From the NCBI RefSeq assembly GCF_002925845.1, contig NZ_PDNI01000031.1, positions 1-64,000 of the forward strand: a stretch of 64,000 nucleotides of DNA, in the 5' to 3' direction. A program made the position numbers and the translations under genes. The stretch's first letter is position 1; each line of letters opens with the position of its first letter. The stretch is from Roseovarius nitratireducens (lineage in GTDB: Bacteria > Pseudomonadota > Alphaproteobacteria > Rhodobacterales > Rhodobacteraceae). Below, piece after piece: positions 1 to 8,260 of the stretch. The notes beneath the pieces are model-generated. The model was given only the letters and a program-made list of their open reading frames with translations, did not search any database and was not told the origin of the DNA.

Positions 1-29
1 GGCCGCCCCCATGCGTCGCGCCGAATCCA

Positions 30-488
30 TCAGAAAATCCCGTTTTCCTTCTGAAGGGCGCGCACATAGGCGGTGATCGCCTTCACGTCGGCATCTGTCA
101 CGCCGTCCACCGGCGGCATGTTTCCATAGCGCCAGTGATGCGCCCGGACACCATTCTTAGCCGCCATCACGAAGGCCATGTCCGAGTGATGGCTGGGTTC
201 GTAAATCTTGTGCACCAGGGGCGGGCCTTTGCCTTCGCGACCTGCGGCATCGTCCCCGTGACAGGCTGCGCATTTCGCGTTGAAGGCACGCTCTCCCATT
301 TGCGCCAGGGACGACAAGTCGTCCGGCACGCTGACCGCGACGATGGCCGCACCGTCCGCGATGTCCGAGGTGTCGGGCGGGGTCATGGAATGCCCGTTCG
401 GGCCTGGCCCGGTACGTGTGCTCTGCCAAACGAACGCACCTGCCCCCGCAACCAGCACAGCCGCGATCATCCAACCGAGTTTGCTCAT
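30..488 (-). CDS. Membrane-anchored c-type cytochrome
   Basis: A 152-aa protein with an N-terminal hydrophobic stretch (residues about 5-21) that would export it and probably keep it tethered to the inner membrane facing the periplasm. One heme-attachment motif CAACH lies at residues 73-77, and a YGNMPP segment near residue 124 supplies the probable methionine axial ligand, so this is a single-heme class I cytochrome c. The linker of roughly 45 residues between the anchor and the heme domain is proline- and glycine-rich. It likely shuttles electrons, but no oxidase or reductase gene lies beside it, so the partner is unknown. It runs in the same direction as hflX but is 159 bp downstream of it. 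The family call is firm; the pathway is not. Confidence 0.85.
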   Translation of the reverse strand: MSKLGWMIAAVLVAGAGAFVWQSTRTGPGPNGHSMTPPDTSDIADGAAIVAVSVPDDLSSLAQMGERAFNAKCAACHGDDAAGREGKGPPLVHKIYEPSHHSDMAFVMAAKNGVRAHHWRYGNMPPVDGVTDADVKAITAYVRALQKENGIF

Positions 489-647
489 CTCTCACCTGCT
501 TTCTTGCCTCTGCCGGGACCGGTCGCCGTGCTCGCCCGCGTGGCCCCGCGACGACGCGGTCCCGTGTTTCGGTGAAAAAAGACATCCTCCAGCGCTGGAA
601 GGTCAAGACATACCGTGAGGCACGTCCGATCGCGGCCCTCTGTCGCC

Positions 648-1910
648 TCACATCTCGCGGAAACGCGCCTCCTGCCGGGCCGTCCAGCGCACCGTGAGGG
701 CAAAGCCGTCCTCGGTCTGCTGTTCATCCTCCACGAGATCGTTCTCGTAGAGCCACGCCCGCCGGCGCCCGTCATCGAATCGCAGGTGCAGCTCGCTCAG
801 GTGCCGCGTCTCGGCGAGCGCCTCGGACATGGTCGCCACGAGCGCCTCGATCCCCTGCCCGGTGACCGCCGAGACCGCCTGAACGTGTTCGCTCCGCGCT
901 GCCTGCGTCAGCGCGGCGTCGCGGGCCGCCGCGTCCAGCCGGTCGATCTTGTTCCAGACCTCGATGCGCGGGGTCTCTTCGGCCACGCCCAGGCTGTCGA
1001 GGATGGTCTCGACGTCGCGCGCCTGTGCCTCGGTCTCGGGATGCGAGATGTCGCGGACGTGGCAGACGAGATCGGCCTCCAGCACCTCTTCGAGCGTGGC
1101 ACGGAAGGCCGCGACCAGTTCGGTCGGCAGATCGCTGATGAAGCCCACGGTGTCAGAGAGGATCACCTCGGGGCCGCCATGCGGCAGCGCCACGCGGCGC
1201 ATCGTCGGGTCGAGCGTGGCGAAGAGCATGTCCTCTGCCTTTACCTCGGCCCCGGTCAGGCGGTTGAACAGCGTGGATTTCCCGGCATTGGTATAGCCCA
1301 CCAGCGCGACGATGGGATAAGGCACCTTGGCGCGCGCGGCGCGGTGCAGGGTCCGTGTCTTGACCACCTTGTCGAGCTGTCGGCGTAGCCGCACGAGCTG
1401 TTCGTCGATGGCGCGGCGGTCGGCCTCGATCTGTGTCTCGCCGGGGCCGCCGACGAAGCCGAGGCCGCCGCGCTGCCGTTCGAGGTGGGTCCAGGCGCGT
1501 ACCAGCCGGGTTCGCTGATAGCTGAGCGCCGCCATCTCGACCTGCAACACGCCCTCGCGGGTGGCGGCACGGTCGCTGAAAATCTCGAGGATCAGTCCGG
1601 TACGGTCGAGGATCTTTATGTCCCAGTCGCGCTCGAGGTTGCGCTGCTGCACGGGTGTGAGCGGGCCATCGACCAGCACGAGATCCGCCTCCGCCGCGGC
1701 AATCGCTGACTTCAGCTCCTCGCGCTTGCCCTTGCCAAAGAGCCGCCCGGCATCGGGCTTGCGCAGGCGCACGACCCGCGCATCCACGACCTCGAGGTCG
1801 GGCAGCGCATGCGCCAGCGACACCGCCTCCTCCAGGGCCAGCGCGGCGTCGCGCGCGGGCCCGGCGGTACCGGAGTCGATATCGGGATGCAGGACAAGGG
1901 CCCGGGTCAC
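648..1910 (-). CDS. hflX: GTPase HflX (ribosome-splitting GTPase)
   Basis: HflX GTPases bind the large ribosomal subunit and rescue or split stalled ribosomes under stress. The P-loop GYTNAGKST is at about residues 205-213, the G3 motif DTVGF at about 253 and the G4 motif NKID at about 320. An N-terminal HflX domain with the glycine-rich GGLGFVGGPGE linker precedes the G domain. The frame stays open much further upstream, but that part overlaps hfq. A GTG at 1910, 17 bp after the hfq stop, gives 420 aa and begins with the family-typical TRALVLHP. An in-frame ATG is not available there; the nearby ATG opens a 4-codon frame. The GAGGG at the hfq stop may serve as ribosome binding site. Co-transcription with hfq is likely and is common in proteobacteria. 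Confidence 0.95.
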   Translation of the reverse strand: MTRALVLHPDIDSGTAGPARDAALALEEAVSLAHALPDLEVVDARVVRLRKPDAGRLFGKGKREELKSAIAAAEADLVLVDGPLTPVQQRNLERDWDIKILDRTGLILEIFSDRAATREGVLQVEMAALSYQRTRLVRAWTHLERQRGGLGFVGGPGETQIEADRRAIDEQLVRLRRQLDKVVKTRTLHRAARAKVPYPIVALVGYTNAGKSTLFNRLTGAEVKAEDMLFATLDPTMRRVALPHGGPEVILSDTVGFISDLPTELVAAFRATLEEVLEADLVCHVRDISHPETEAQARDVETILDSLGVAEETPRIEVWNKIDRLDAAARDAALTQAARSEHVQAVSAVTGQGIEALVATMSEALAETRHLSELHLRFDDGRRRAWLYENDLVEDEQQTEDGFALTVRWTARQEARFREM

Positions 1911-1927
1911 GGGGCGAGCATGTTCCC

Positions 1928-2167
1928 TCAATTCTCGCCGTCGCCCTCGTAGAGCGAAATCGGCTGCGACGGCATGATGGTCGAGACCGCGTGCTTGTAG
2001 ACAAGCTGCGATTGACCGTCGCGCCGCAACAGGATGCAGAAATTGTCGAACCAGGTGATGACGCCCTGCAATTTCACGCCGTTGATAAGAAAGATCGTGA
2101 CCGGGATCTTGCCCTTGCGCACATGGTTGAGAAACGCGTCCTGTAAACTCTGACGATCCGAAGCCAT
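1928..2167 (-). CDS. hfq: RNA chaperone Hfq
   Basis: Hfq is a hexameric Sm-like RNA-binding protein that promotes pairing of small RNAs with mRNAs. The 79-aa length is typical of alphaproteobacterial Hfq, which lacks the long tail seen in enterics. The Sm1 segment with [14 protein letters not shown] and the Sm2 segment with [10 protein letters not shown] are both intact, including the YKH residues of the proximal RNA-binding face. Upstream is a purine-rich AGGGCAGGGG ribosome binding site. It is followed closely by hflX and preceded by trkH after 116 bp, which is long enough to carry its own promoter. Confidence 0.97.
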   Translation of the reverse strand: MASDRQSLQDAFLNHVRKGKIPVTIFLINGVKLQGVITWFDNFCILLRRDGQSQLVYKHAVSTIMPSQPISLYEGDGEN

Positions 2168-2283
2168 TACATCCCCTGCCCTTTTTTTCTCGCAGGCGCC
2201 GTATCCGGCACCAGGCTTTCCTCAGGTCAGGGCGAGTATGTCCCGAGGCGGGCCGAGTTTCCAGCACGAATTTCGGGCGCCGC

Positions 2284-3807
2284 TCATTCGCGCCACGCCG
2301 CCGGATTGATGAGCGCCACGAGCGCCAGCGTCTCGACCCGCCCCAGAACCATCGCGACCGAGAACACCAGCTTGCCGAAGCTGCCCAGCTCGATCAGTCG
2401 GATGGGGTCCTCGGTGGCGCTTGTGATCAGCGGTCCGGTTGTCGAGAGCCCCGCCAGCGCGACGATCAGCGCCGCCTCGAAATCGAGTCCGGCGGCGGCG
2501 AGCGCCGCAGTCACGGCGGTCAGCGTCAACGCGAAGAGCATGAAGAATATCCACGCGATGTAGGCCCCTTGCCGCCGGATGCGCCGCCCGGTTCCCGAGG
2601 AGCGGCCAACCGAGGAGGGATGCACCAACCGCTCGAATTCGCGATGCGCGTGCAGGTAGAGCGCGTAGACGCGCAACAGCCGCACGCCGCCCGCCGTGGT
2701 CGCCACGCCGCCGCCGATCATCGCCAGGCCCATCAGGATGAGGCCGGGCGCGCCCAGCCCCGACCACGCGCGCGACGCCTGCCAGTCGGCGCTCTCGAAC
2801 CCCGTGGTAGACAGGAAGGACAGCACCGTGAACACCGCCCCCCAGAGCGCGTGCAGCGCCTCGATCGGGTGCACCGGTTCCGCCAGCTCAATGGAGCCGA
2901 TCCAGTGACGTGCGAACAGCACCAGCGGCACCGTCATCACCAGCGCGAGTCCCAGCCGGAATTCGGGGTCGTTGACGAGGCCGGGCCGCGCCGTCGGCAC
3001 GGTGTCCGAGGAGAATGTCAGGCGCGACAGCGCAAAGACGAGGAACAGGAATATCGCGATCTCGCCGCCCAGCCCCGAGGCCCCGTTGTGCAGCCCGCCT
3101 ATCGGCGAGATGCCGCTCGTCGCCATCGTCGACATGGCGTGGATCAGCGCCACGAAGGCGCGCTCACCTCCCGCCATCAGCGCGATCCACAACACGAGTG
3201 TGAGTCCCAGATAGACCGGCGTCAGCACGCGCGCAGCCTGTGCCACACGCCGCGAAGGCAGTGCGCGCTGAAAGCGGCCGAGCATCGCATCATCCTGCCC
3301 CGGCTCGGCGCGCACCGTCACCTCGAAGCCCCCGAGGCTCATCGGTGCGAGCACCGCCGAGGCAGAAATCCAGATCAGCAGTCCGCCCCCCCACCCGACG
3401 AGCCCCCGCCACAGGTGCAGGCTGTCGGCGAGCCGCCCCGGCGCATCGAACAGGGTGGCCCCTGTGGTGGTCAGGCTCGACATCATCTCGACATAGGCGT
3501 TGAGAAAGGAGGTGGTCTGCACACCCTCGTAGAAAGGCAGCGCGAGGTAGAGCGGAAGGACGAGATAGGCCAGCAGCAGCGAGCCCAGATGCTGCGCGCC
3601 GGTGGGCTCACGCCGCGCCACGTGGCCCGAAATCGCCAGCCCCGTCGAGATCACCGCCGCAAGCCCCAACAACCCGGCGTAGAAGAACGCTCGCGCCACG
3701 CTCGTGTCGTCGCGCATCAGCGCGTCGAGCGCGGGCAGCAGCATCATTAGCGCGGCGATCCCCGTGAGGATCAGGAACAGCGGGAATCTGAGCAGCCGCG
3801 CGGTCAT
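2284..3807 (-). CDS. trkH: Trk-type potassium transporter, membrane subunit TrkH
   Basis: The K+-translocating subunit of the Trk system, gated by TrkA. The protein is about 507 aa with repeated hydrophobic segments, and selectivity-loop-like pieces such as SLTTTGATLFD, STMATSGISPIGG, FLSTTGFES and GLSTTGP, matching the four pore loops of the TrkH/KtrB superfamily. The start chosen, ATG at 3807 (MTARLLRF), lies 4 bp after the trkA stop; an upstream in-frame ATG would overlap trkA. Tight spacing indicates one transcript with trkA, so channel and regulatory ring are made together. Confidence 0.93.
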   Translation of the reverse strand: MTARLLRFPLFLILTGIAALMMLLPALDALMRDDTSVARAFFYAGLLGLAAVISTGLAISGHVARREPTGAQHLGSLLLAYLVLPLYLALPFYEGVQTTSFLNAYVEMMSSLTTTGATLFDAPGRLADSLHLWRGLVGWGGGLLIWISASAVLAPMSLGGFEVTVRAEPGQDDAMLGRFQRALPSRRVAQAARVLTPVYLGLTLVLWIALMAGGERAFVALIHAMSTMATSGISPIGGLHNGASGLGGEIAIFLFLVFALSRLTFSSDTVPTARPGLVNDPEFRLGLALVMTVPLVLFARHWIGSIELAEPVHPIEALHALWGAVFTVLSFLSTTGFESADWQASRAWSGLGAPGLILMGLAMIGGGVATTAGGVRLLRVYALYLHAHREFERLVHPSSVGRSSGTGRRIRRQGAYIAWIFFMLFALTLTAVTAALAAAGLDFEAALIVALAGLSTTGPLITSATEDPIRLIELGSFGKLVFSVAMVLGRVETLALVALINPAAWRE

Positions 3808-3811
3808 GGCG

Positions 3812-5191
3812 TCAGAAATAGTCCACTGACACCTGCAACAGCCGTTCCACCGCCGCCACATCCGCCGCCAGTGCGAAGATCACCACCACGTCGCCCGCCT
3901 CGAGCCGCATCGAGCCGGTGGGCTTGACGATCCCCTTGGCCTTGCGCACGCCGCCCACCAAAACGCCCTCGGGGAAATCCACGTCGCGCAGCGCCACCCC
4001 GGCGATCGAGGAGGTGTCGAGCACTTCGGCCTCCAGCACCTCGCCCTCGGCATCGCCCACCGAATAGACTCCGCGCACCTTGCCGTGCCGGATATGGCGC
4101 AGGATCGAGCTCACCGTTGTGGCGCGGGGATCGATATAGGCGTCGATGCCCAAGGGCTCCATCAGCGGCACCAGCGTGGGATCGTTGATCAGCGCGATGG
4201 CAAAGGGACAGCCCTCGGCCTTGGCGCGCACGGCGGCGAGCATGTTGGTCTTGTCGTCGTCGGTGACGGCAAGCACTGCATCGGCCCGCGCGATTCCCGC
4301 CTCGGCGAGGATCGCCGCGCCCAGCCCGTCGCCATGAAGCACGATGGTGCGTTCGAGCGCGTCGGCGGCGCGTTCGGCGCGGGCGCGGTCCTTTTCGATC
4401 ACCTTGGCGCGGATGCGCCCGCCGGCCCGCGTCTCCAGCGCCTGTGCCACCGACAGACCGATATTGCCGCCGCCGATGATGACCGCGCGTTCCTGACGGG
4501 TCTGCGCCTTGCCGAACACCTCGAGCGTGCGCGGCACATCCTCGACCGGCGCGAAGAGATAGCAATCGTCACCCTCGAAGAGCTGATCGCCGGATTCCGG
4601 CGCGAAAAGCCGCCCGTCGCGCCGCACCGCCAGCACCACCACCCGCAGCGTCGAAAAAAGGTCGCTCAACTGCCGCAGCGGCGTGTTGAGCACCGGGCAA
4701 TCCTCATCGAGCCGCAGGCCGATAAGTTGCGCTTCGCCGCCCATGAATATTTCCGTGTCGAACGCCGCCGGCATTGCCAGCCGCCGCAGCGCGGCGCGCG
4801 CGACTTCGCGCTCGGGGCTGATCATCACGTCGATGGGCATGTGGTCGCGGCGATAGAGATCGGCATAGGCGGGGTCGAGATAGGTCTGACTGCGCAGCCG
4901 CGCGATCTTGCGGCGGATGCCGAAGACCGAATGCGCCACCTGGCAGGTGACCATGTTGACCTCGTCGGAATAGGTCGCGGCGATGACCATCTCGGCATCC
5001 CCCGCCCCTGCCTGATCGAGCACGTCCGGGTGAGAGGCAAAGCCGATCACGCCCTGCACATCAAGCGTATCGGTGGCACGCCGCACCAACTCGGGGTTGT
5101 TGTCCACCACGACGACGTCGTTGTTCTCGCCTGATAGGTGGCGTGCGATCTGCCAGCCCACCTGACCGGCGCCGCAGATGATAACCTTCAT
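3812..5191 (-). CDS. trkA: Trk potassium uptake regulator TrkA
   Basis: Cytoplasmic nucleotide-binding subunit that gates TrkH. At 459 aa it has the full-length duplicated architecture: two RCK_N Rossmann units, the first starting with ICGAGQVGWQIA near residue 5 and the second with VIIGGGNIGLSVA near residue 235, each followed by a RCK_C domain. It heads the trkA-trkH pair. In many alphaproteobacteria trkA directly follows ntrX; here a LysR gene and a DoxX-like gene on the opposite strand sit between them, so trkA must have its own promoter in the 297-bp region upstream. Confidence 0.95.
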   Translation of the reverse strand: MKVIICGAGQVGWQIARHLSGENNDVVVVDNNPELVRRATDTLDVQGVIGFASHPDVLDQAGAGDAEMVIAATYSDEVNMVTCQVAHSVFGIRRKIARLRSQTYLDPAYADLYRRDHMPIDVMISPEREVARAALRRLAMPAAFDTEIFMGGEAQLIGLRLDEDCPVLNTPLRQLSDLFSTLRVVVLAVRRDGRLFAPESGDQLFEGDDCYLFAPVEDVPRTLEVFGKAQTRQERAVIIGGGNIGLSVAQALETRAGGRIRAKVIEKDRARAERAADALERTIVLHGDGLGAAILAEAGIARADAVLAVTDDDKTNMLAAVRAKAEGCPFAIALINDPTLVPLMEPLGIDAYIDPRATTVSSILRHIRHGKVRGVYSVGDAEGEVLEAEVLDTSSIAGVALRDVDFPEGVLVGGVRKAKGIVKPTGSMRLEAGDVVVIFALAADVAAVERLLQVSVDYF

Positions 5192-5488
5192 GCCGCTTGT
5201 CCCGACCTGACTGAAGCTGTTGCATGACAGAAGCCCGCAGACCGGTCAATCGCTTTGTCCGGCTTGCCGACGTGGCGCATTCCTATGCGTCTGCACAGGT
5301 GGCGAGCGCTGCGCTACCCGCGCAAGATGGAAGTGCGGACCGCACCATTCCATCGGCCCCGCCATCGCGTCATGTCATGGCCGCCATGCATTGGATGCAC
5401 TTGTGTACAGTAAAACGCGTGCCATATGCGATCCGTTTGACCGGACGGCTGTCATCATGCCGTCATACGTGAAAGGAGAGAAACCCGA
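5192..5488. promoter_or_regulatory. Divergent intergenic region trkA / LysR regulator
   Basis: A 297-bp stretch between two divergent start codons; it must hold the promoters for trkA (minus) and the LysR gene (plus). It is less GC-rich near the LysR start. The LysR ribosome binding site AAAGGAGAG is at about 5472-5480. I see no convincing protein-coding frame and no strong -35/-10 pair; the region from about 5390 to 5440 is the most AT-rich and the likeliest promoter site. Confidence 0.4.
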
Positions 5489-6400
5489 TTGGCGACCTCG
5501 CGCTCGAAATTGTCTTATGCCCGCCTGTTCGACGATCTGCGCGTGCTGCTCGCCGTGCATCGTTGCGGGTCCATGACGCGCGCCGCCGAGGAGTTGGAGA
5601 CCACCACCTCCACCGTTTCGCGGCAGATCGCGCGGTTGCGTGAGGAACTCGGTATCTCGCCTTTCGTGAAATCCGATGGCGGATGGCTTCTCAACCCGCG
5701 CCTGTCGTCGCTGATCGAGGCGTTCGAGCATGCGGACGGGATGATCTTTTCCGAGCTGAGCCGCGTGAGCGAGAGTGCCCCGGACGAAGCCCGGGACATT
5801 CGCATCGGCGCACTGCCGTCGATCATCTCGCATGTGCTCGTGCCTGCCGTGAAAGAGCTGTGGCAGGAGCGCGCCCATCTGCGCCCGGTGTTCGAGAGCC
5901 GCGTCTACGAGGCCGGGCTGGGCATGTCGGATGTCGCGCTCGTTTTCAACTTCCCCGAGACGGGGCGGCTCAAGACCCGCCGGTGCGGCCCGTTTCCCTT
6001 CGCGCTCTACGCCCCGCGTGGCTGGGAGAAGGGAGACGGCTGGGCCAGCCTCACCGACCGCTATAGCGCTCAATACGCCGAGGCCCGTCGCGCCTGGTTC
6101 GGCAGTGATGCCATTCTCAAGGCCGACAGTTTCGCACAGGTGATACCGGCGATGCACAGCCTCGGGCTCGCCGCCGTTCTACCCGCCGTCATGGCCGACG
6201 ACGAGCCAGATCTCGTCCGCGTGCCGGGAAGCGGCCTTGATGCGACGCGCGATCTCTACCTCATCTACCACGAAAGCCGGAGCGAGGACGCCGACCTGCG
6301 CGCGGTGGTCGACTGGATTTGCCGGCACCTCGCCGATCTGCCGAATGCGGCAGAGGAGTTTCCGGAAACGCAAGGGCGCCTTTACACAATTCAGGGTTGA
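5489..6400 (+). CDS. LysR-family transcriptional regulator
   Basis: A 303-aa LysR-type regulator. The N-terminal winged helix-turn-helix covers about residues 8-65, with the recognition-helix signature AAEELETTTSTVSRQIARL. The C-terminal effector domain is recognisable from IRIGALPSI onward but is divergent, so the ligand cannot be guessed. The start is TTG: an AAAGGAGAG ribosome binding site ends 8 nt before it and no ATG or GTG fits as well. It is followed 55 bp later by a DoxX-like membrane protein in the same direction, a plausible target or operon partner. The pair sits between ntrX and trkA, two genes often adjacent in related bacteria. Confidence 0.9.
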   Translation: MATSRSKLSYARLFDDLRVLLAVHRCGSMTRAAEELETTTSTVSRQIARLREELGISPFVKSDGGWLLNPRLSSLIEAFEHADGMIFSELSRVSESAPDEARDIRIGALPSIISHVLVPAVKELWQERAHLRPVFESRVYEAGLGMSDVALVFNFPETGRLKTRRCGPFPFALYAPRGWEKGDGWASLTDRYSAQYAEARRAWFGSDAILKADSFAQVIPAMHSLGLAAVLPAVMADDEPDLVRVPGSGLDATRDLYLIYHESRSEDADLRAVVDWICRHLADLPNAAEEFPETQGRLYTIQG

Positions 6401-6455
6401 TTGTTGTCCCGTATGACGGCACCTTCGGTTTAAAAGACATGAACACGAGGCAGTC

Positions 6456-6842
6456 ATGCAACAGGCACTTATTCAGACCGTCGGCCTTGTCGCCCGGCTA
6501 TTGCTCGCGGTCTTCTTCATGACCCATGTGGTCAATCACCTCTCGCCCGGGATGCTCGGCACGTTCGGGCTCAGGATCGAGACCGGCACCGGCGTGCTCG
6601 ATGTCGCAGCGGCCGGGTTCTTCGCGCTGGTGGCGCTGTGGCTTCTGCTGGGCATCTACAGCCGTATCGTGGCGATCATCGGCATGGTGGTCTGCGGTGC
6701 GGCGTTCGCGCTCTTCGGCGACAGCACTGCGCTGCAGGTCGAGCTTGTTGCCGCGGTGTTTGCCACTCTGGTGCTGAGTTTTACCGGCGGCGGACGGCTG
6801 CGACTTCACGCGGGCGGCTGGCGGCTTCGCGACTGCCTCTGA
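6456..6842 (+). CDS. DoxX-like small integral membrane protein
   Basis: A 128-aa protein with four predicted hydrophobic segments (about residues 8-25, 45-65, 68-86 and 92-108) and the LARLLLAVFF-type first helix seen in DoxX/SURF4-like proteins. Such proteins are often linked to redox or quinone functions, but no catalytic role can be read from this sequence. It lies 55 bp downstream of the LysR gene and converges with ntrX. The DoxX assignment rests on length and helix pattern, so it is moderate. Confidence 0.65.
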   Translation: MQQALIQTVGLVARLLLAVFFMTHVVNHLSPGMLGTFGLRIETGTGVLDVAAAGFFALVALWLLLGIYSRIVAIIGMVVCGAAFALFGDSTALQVELVAAVFATLVLSFTGGGRLRLHAGGWRLRDCL

Positions 6843-6858
6843 TCCACACTTTGATCGG

Positions 6859-8253
6859 TCACTCGGCCGCGGCGGTATCGTCGCGGTCGCTGCGTGCGGG
6901 CGGGACCACGCCGAGTGACTTGAGCTTGCGGTGCAGGGCGCTTCGCTCCATTCCGACGAATTCCGCCGTGCGGCTGATATTGCCGCCAAACCGGTTGATC
7001 TGGGTCACGAGGTATTCGCGCTCGAACGCCTCGCGCGCTTCGCGCAGCGGCAGGGTGGCCACGCTGCCCGACACGATCACGCGTGCGCCCTCGGACGGGG
7101 CGGCGGCCTCGCCGGGGAGTTCCGCGGCCGAGATCGCGTCACCCCCGTCGCCGAGGATGAGCACCCGCTCGATCAGGTTGCGCAACTGCCGAATGTTGCC
7201 GGGCCAGTTCATCGTCTGCAACAACGCGGCCGCCTCTTCGGACAGCGCGCGTTTCGGCAGACCCTGCGTTTCGTGCAGCAACCCGATGAAATGTTCGGCC
7301 AGTTGCGGGATGTCCTCGCGCCGCTCTTCCAGCCCCGGCACCCGGATCGGTACCACGTTCAGCCGGTGATAAAGCTCGCGCCGGAACCGGCCCTCGGCGA
7401 TCTCGGTCTCGAGGTCGCGGCTGGTCGAGGAAATCACCCGCAGGTCGACGTTGACCTTGTCGCCGCCGCCGACACGCAGGAAGGTCTGATCCACCAGCAC
7501 GCGAAGTATCTTGGATTGCGTGCCGGGCGGCAGGTCGGCCACCTCGTCGAGGTAGAGCACGCCGCCATTCGCCTGCTCAAGCAGCCCCTGCGCGATCCCG
7601 GTCTCCGAAGCCTCGTGGCCAAACAGCACCTCCTCCATGCGCTCGGCGGCGACGGCGGCACAGTTGACGGTAACGAACGGGGCATCGGCGCGTGACGAGT
7701 TGGCGTGGATGTAGCGCGCAGCCAGCTCCTTGCCGACGCCCGACAACCCGGTGAGCATCACCCGCCCATTAGAGCGCGTGACCTTGTCGAGCTGTGACAG
7801 GAGCGCGCGGAAGGAGGATGAGCTGCCCAGCATCTGCGACGGCGCGCTCTCGCGCCGCCGGAGCGCCTGGTTCTCGCGTCGCAGGCGGCTCGTCTCCATG
7901 CCGCGGCGGATCACCACGAGGAGTTGGTCGATGTTGAACGGCTTCTCGATGAAGTCGTAGGCGCCCTGCTTGATCGCCGCGACCGCGATCTCGATATTGC
8001 CGTGCCCCGAGATGATGATGACCGGGATGTCCGGATGGTCACGCTTGACCGACTTGAGGATGTCGATGCCGTCCATCTGGCTGTCCTTGAGCCAGATATC
8101 GAGGATCAGCAGGCCCGGCGGATCGGAGCGGATCGCCGCCATCGCCTCGTCGGAATTGGCGGCGAGGCGGGTATCAAAGCCCTCATCCCCGAGAATATCG
8201 GAGATCACCTCGCGAATGTCGCGCTCGTCATCGACGATCAGAATGTCGCTCAT
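6859..8253 (-). CDS. ntrX: NtrX response regulator (AAA+ type, GAFTGA-less)
   Basis: Response regulator of the NtrY/NtrX system, linked in alphaproteobacteria to nitrogen metabolism, redox and envelope control. Order: receiver with phospho-acceptor Asp52, AAA+ domain with Walker A GLSGVGKE at about 169-176 and Walker B VLYLDEV, and a C-terminal Fis-type helix-turn-helix (NISRTAEFVGMERSALHRKL). In the L1 loop, where sigma54 activators carry GAFTGA after LFGHE, this protein reads LFGHEASETGIAQG, so the sigma54-contacting motif is missing; this fits NtrX proteins studied in Brucella and Caulobacter. It begins 7 bp after the ntrY stop, implying co-expression. Confidence 0.95.
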   Translation of the reverse strand: MSDILIVDDERDIREVISDILGDEGFDTRLAANSDEAMAAIRSDPPGLLILDIWLKDSQMDGIDILKSVKRDHPDIPVIIISGHGNIEIAVAAIKQGAYDFIEKPFNIDQLLVVIRRGMETSRLRRENQALRRRESAPSQMLGSSSSFRALLSQLDKVTRSNGRVMLTGLSGVGKELAARYIHANSSRADAPFVTVNCAAVAAERMEEVLFGHEASETGIAQGLLEQANGGVLYLDEVADLPPGTQSKILRVLVDQTFLRVGGGDKVNVDLRVISSTSRDLETEIAEGRFRRELYHRLNVVPIRVPGLEERREDIPQLAEHFIGLLHETQGLPKRALSEEAAALLQTMNWPGNIRQLRNLIERVLILGDGGDAISAAELPGEAAAPSEGARVIVSGSVATLPLREAREAFEREYLVTQINRFGGNISRTAEFVGMERSALHRKLKSLGVVPPARSDRDDTAAAE

Positions 8254-8260
8254 ACCATCC

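Noticed and set aside
5224-5472. An 82-codon plus-strand frame in the trkA/LysR intergenic region
   Set aside because: No ribosome binding site, no domain or membrane pattern, and it occupies the expected promoter region.
7720-7760. NtrX Walker A reads GLSGVGKE, considered as an inactivated ATPase
   Set aside because: The G-x4-G-K pattern is intact; the acidic residue after Lys also occurs in active family members.
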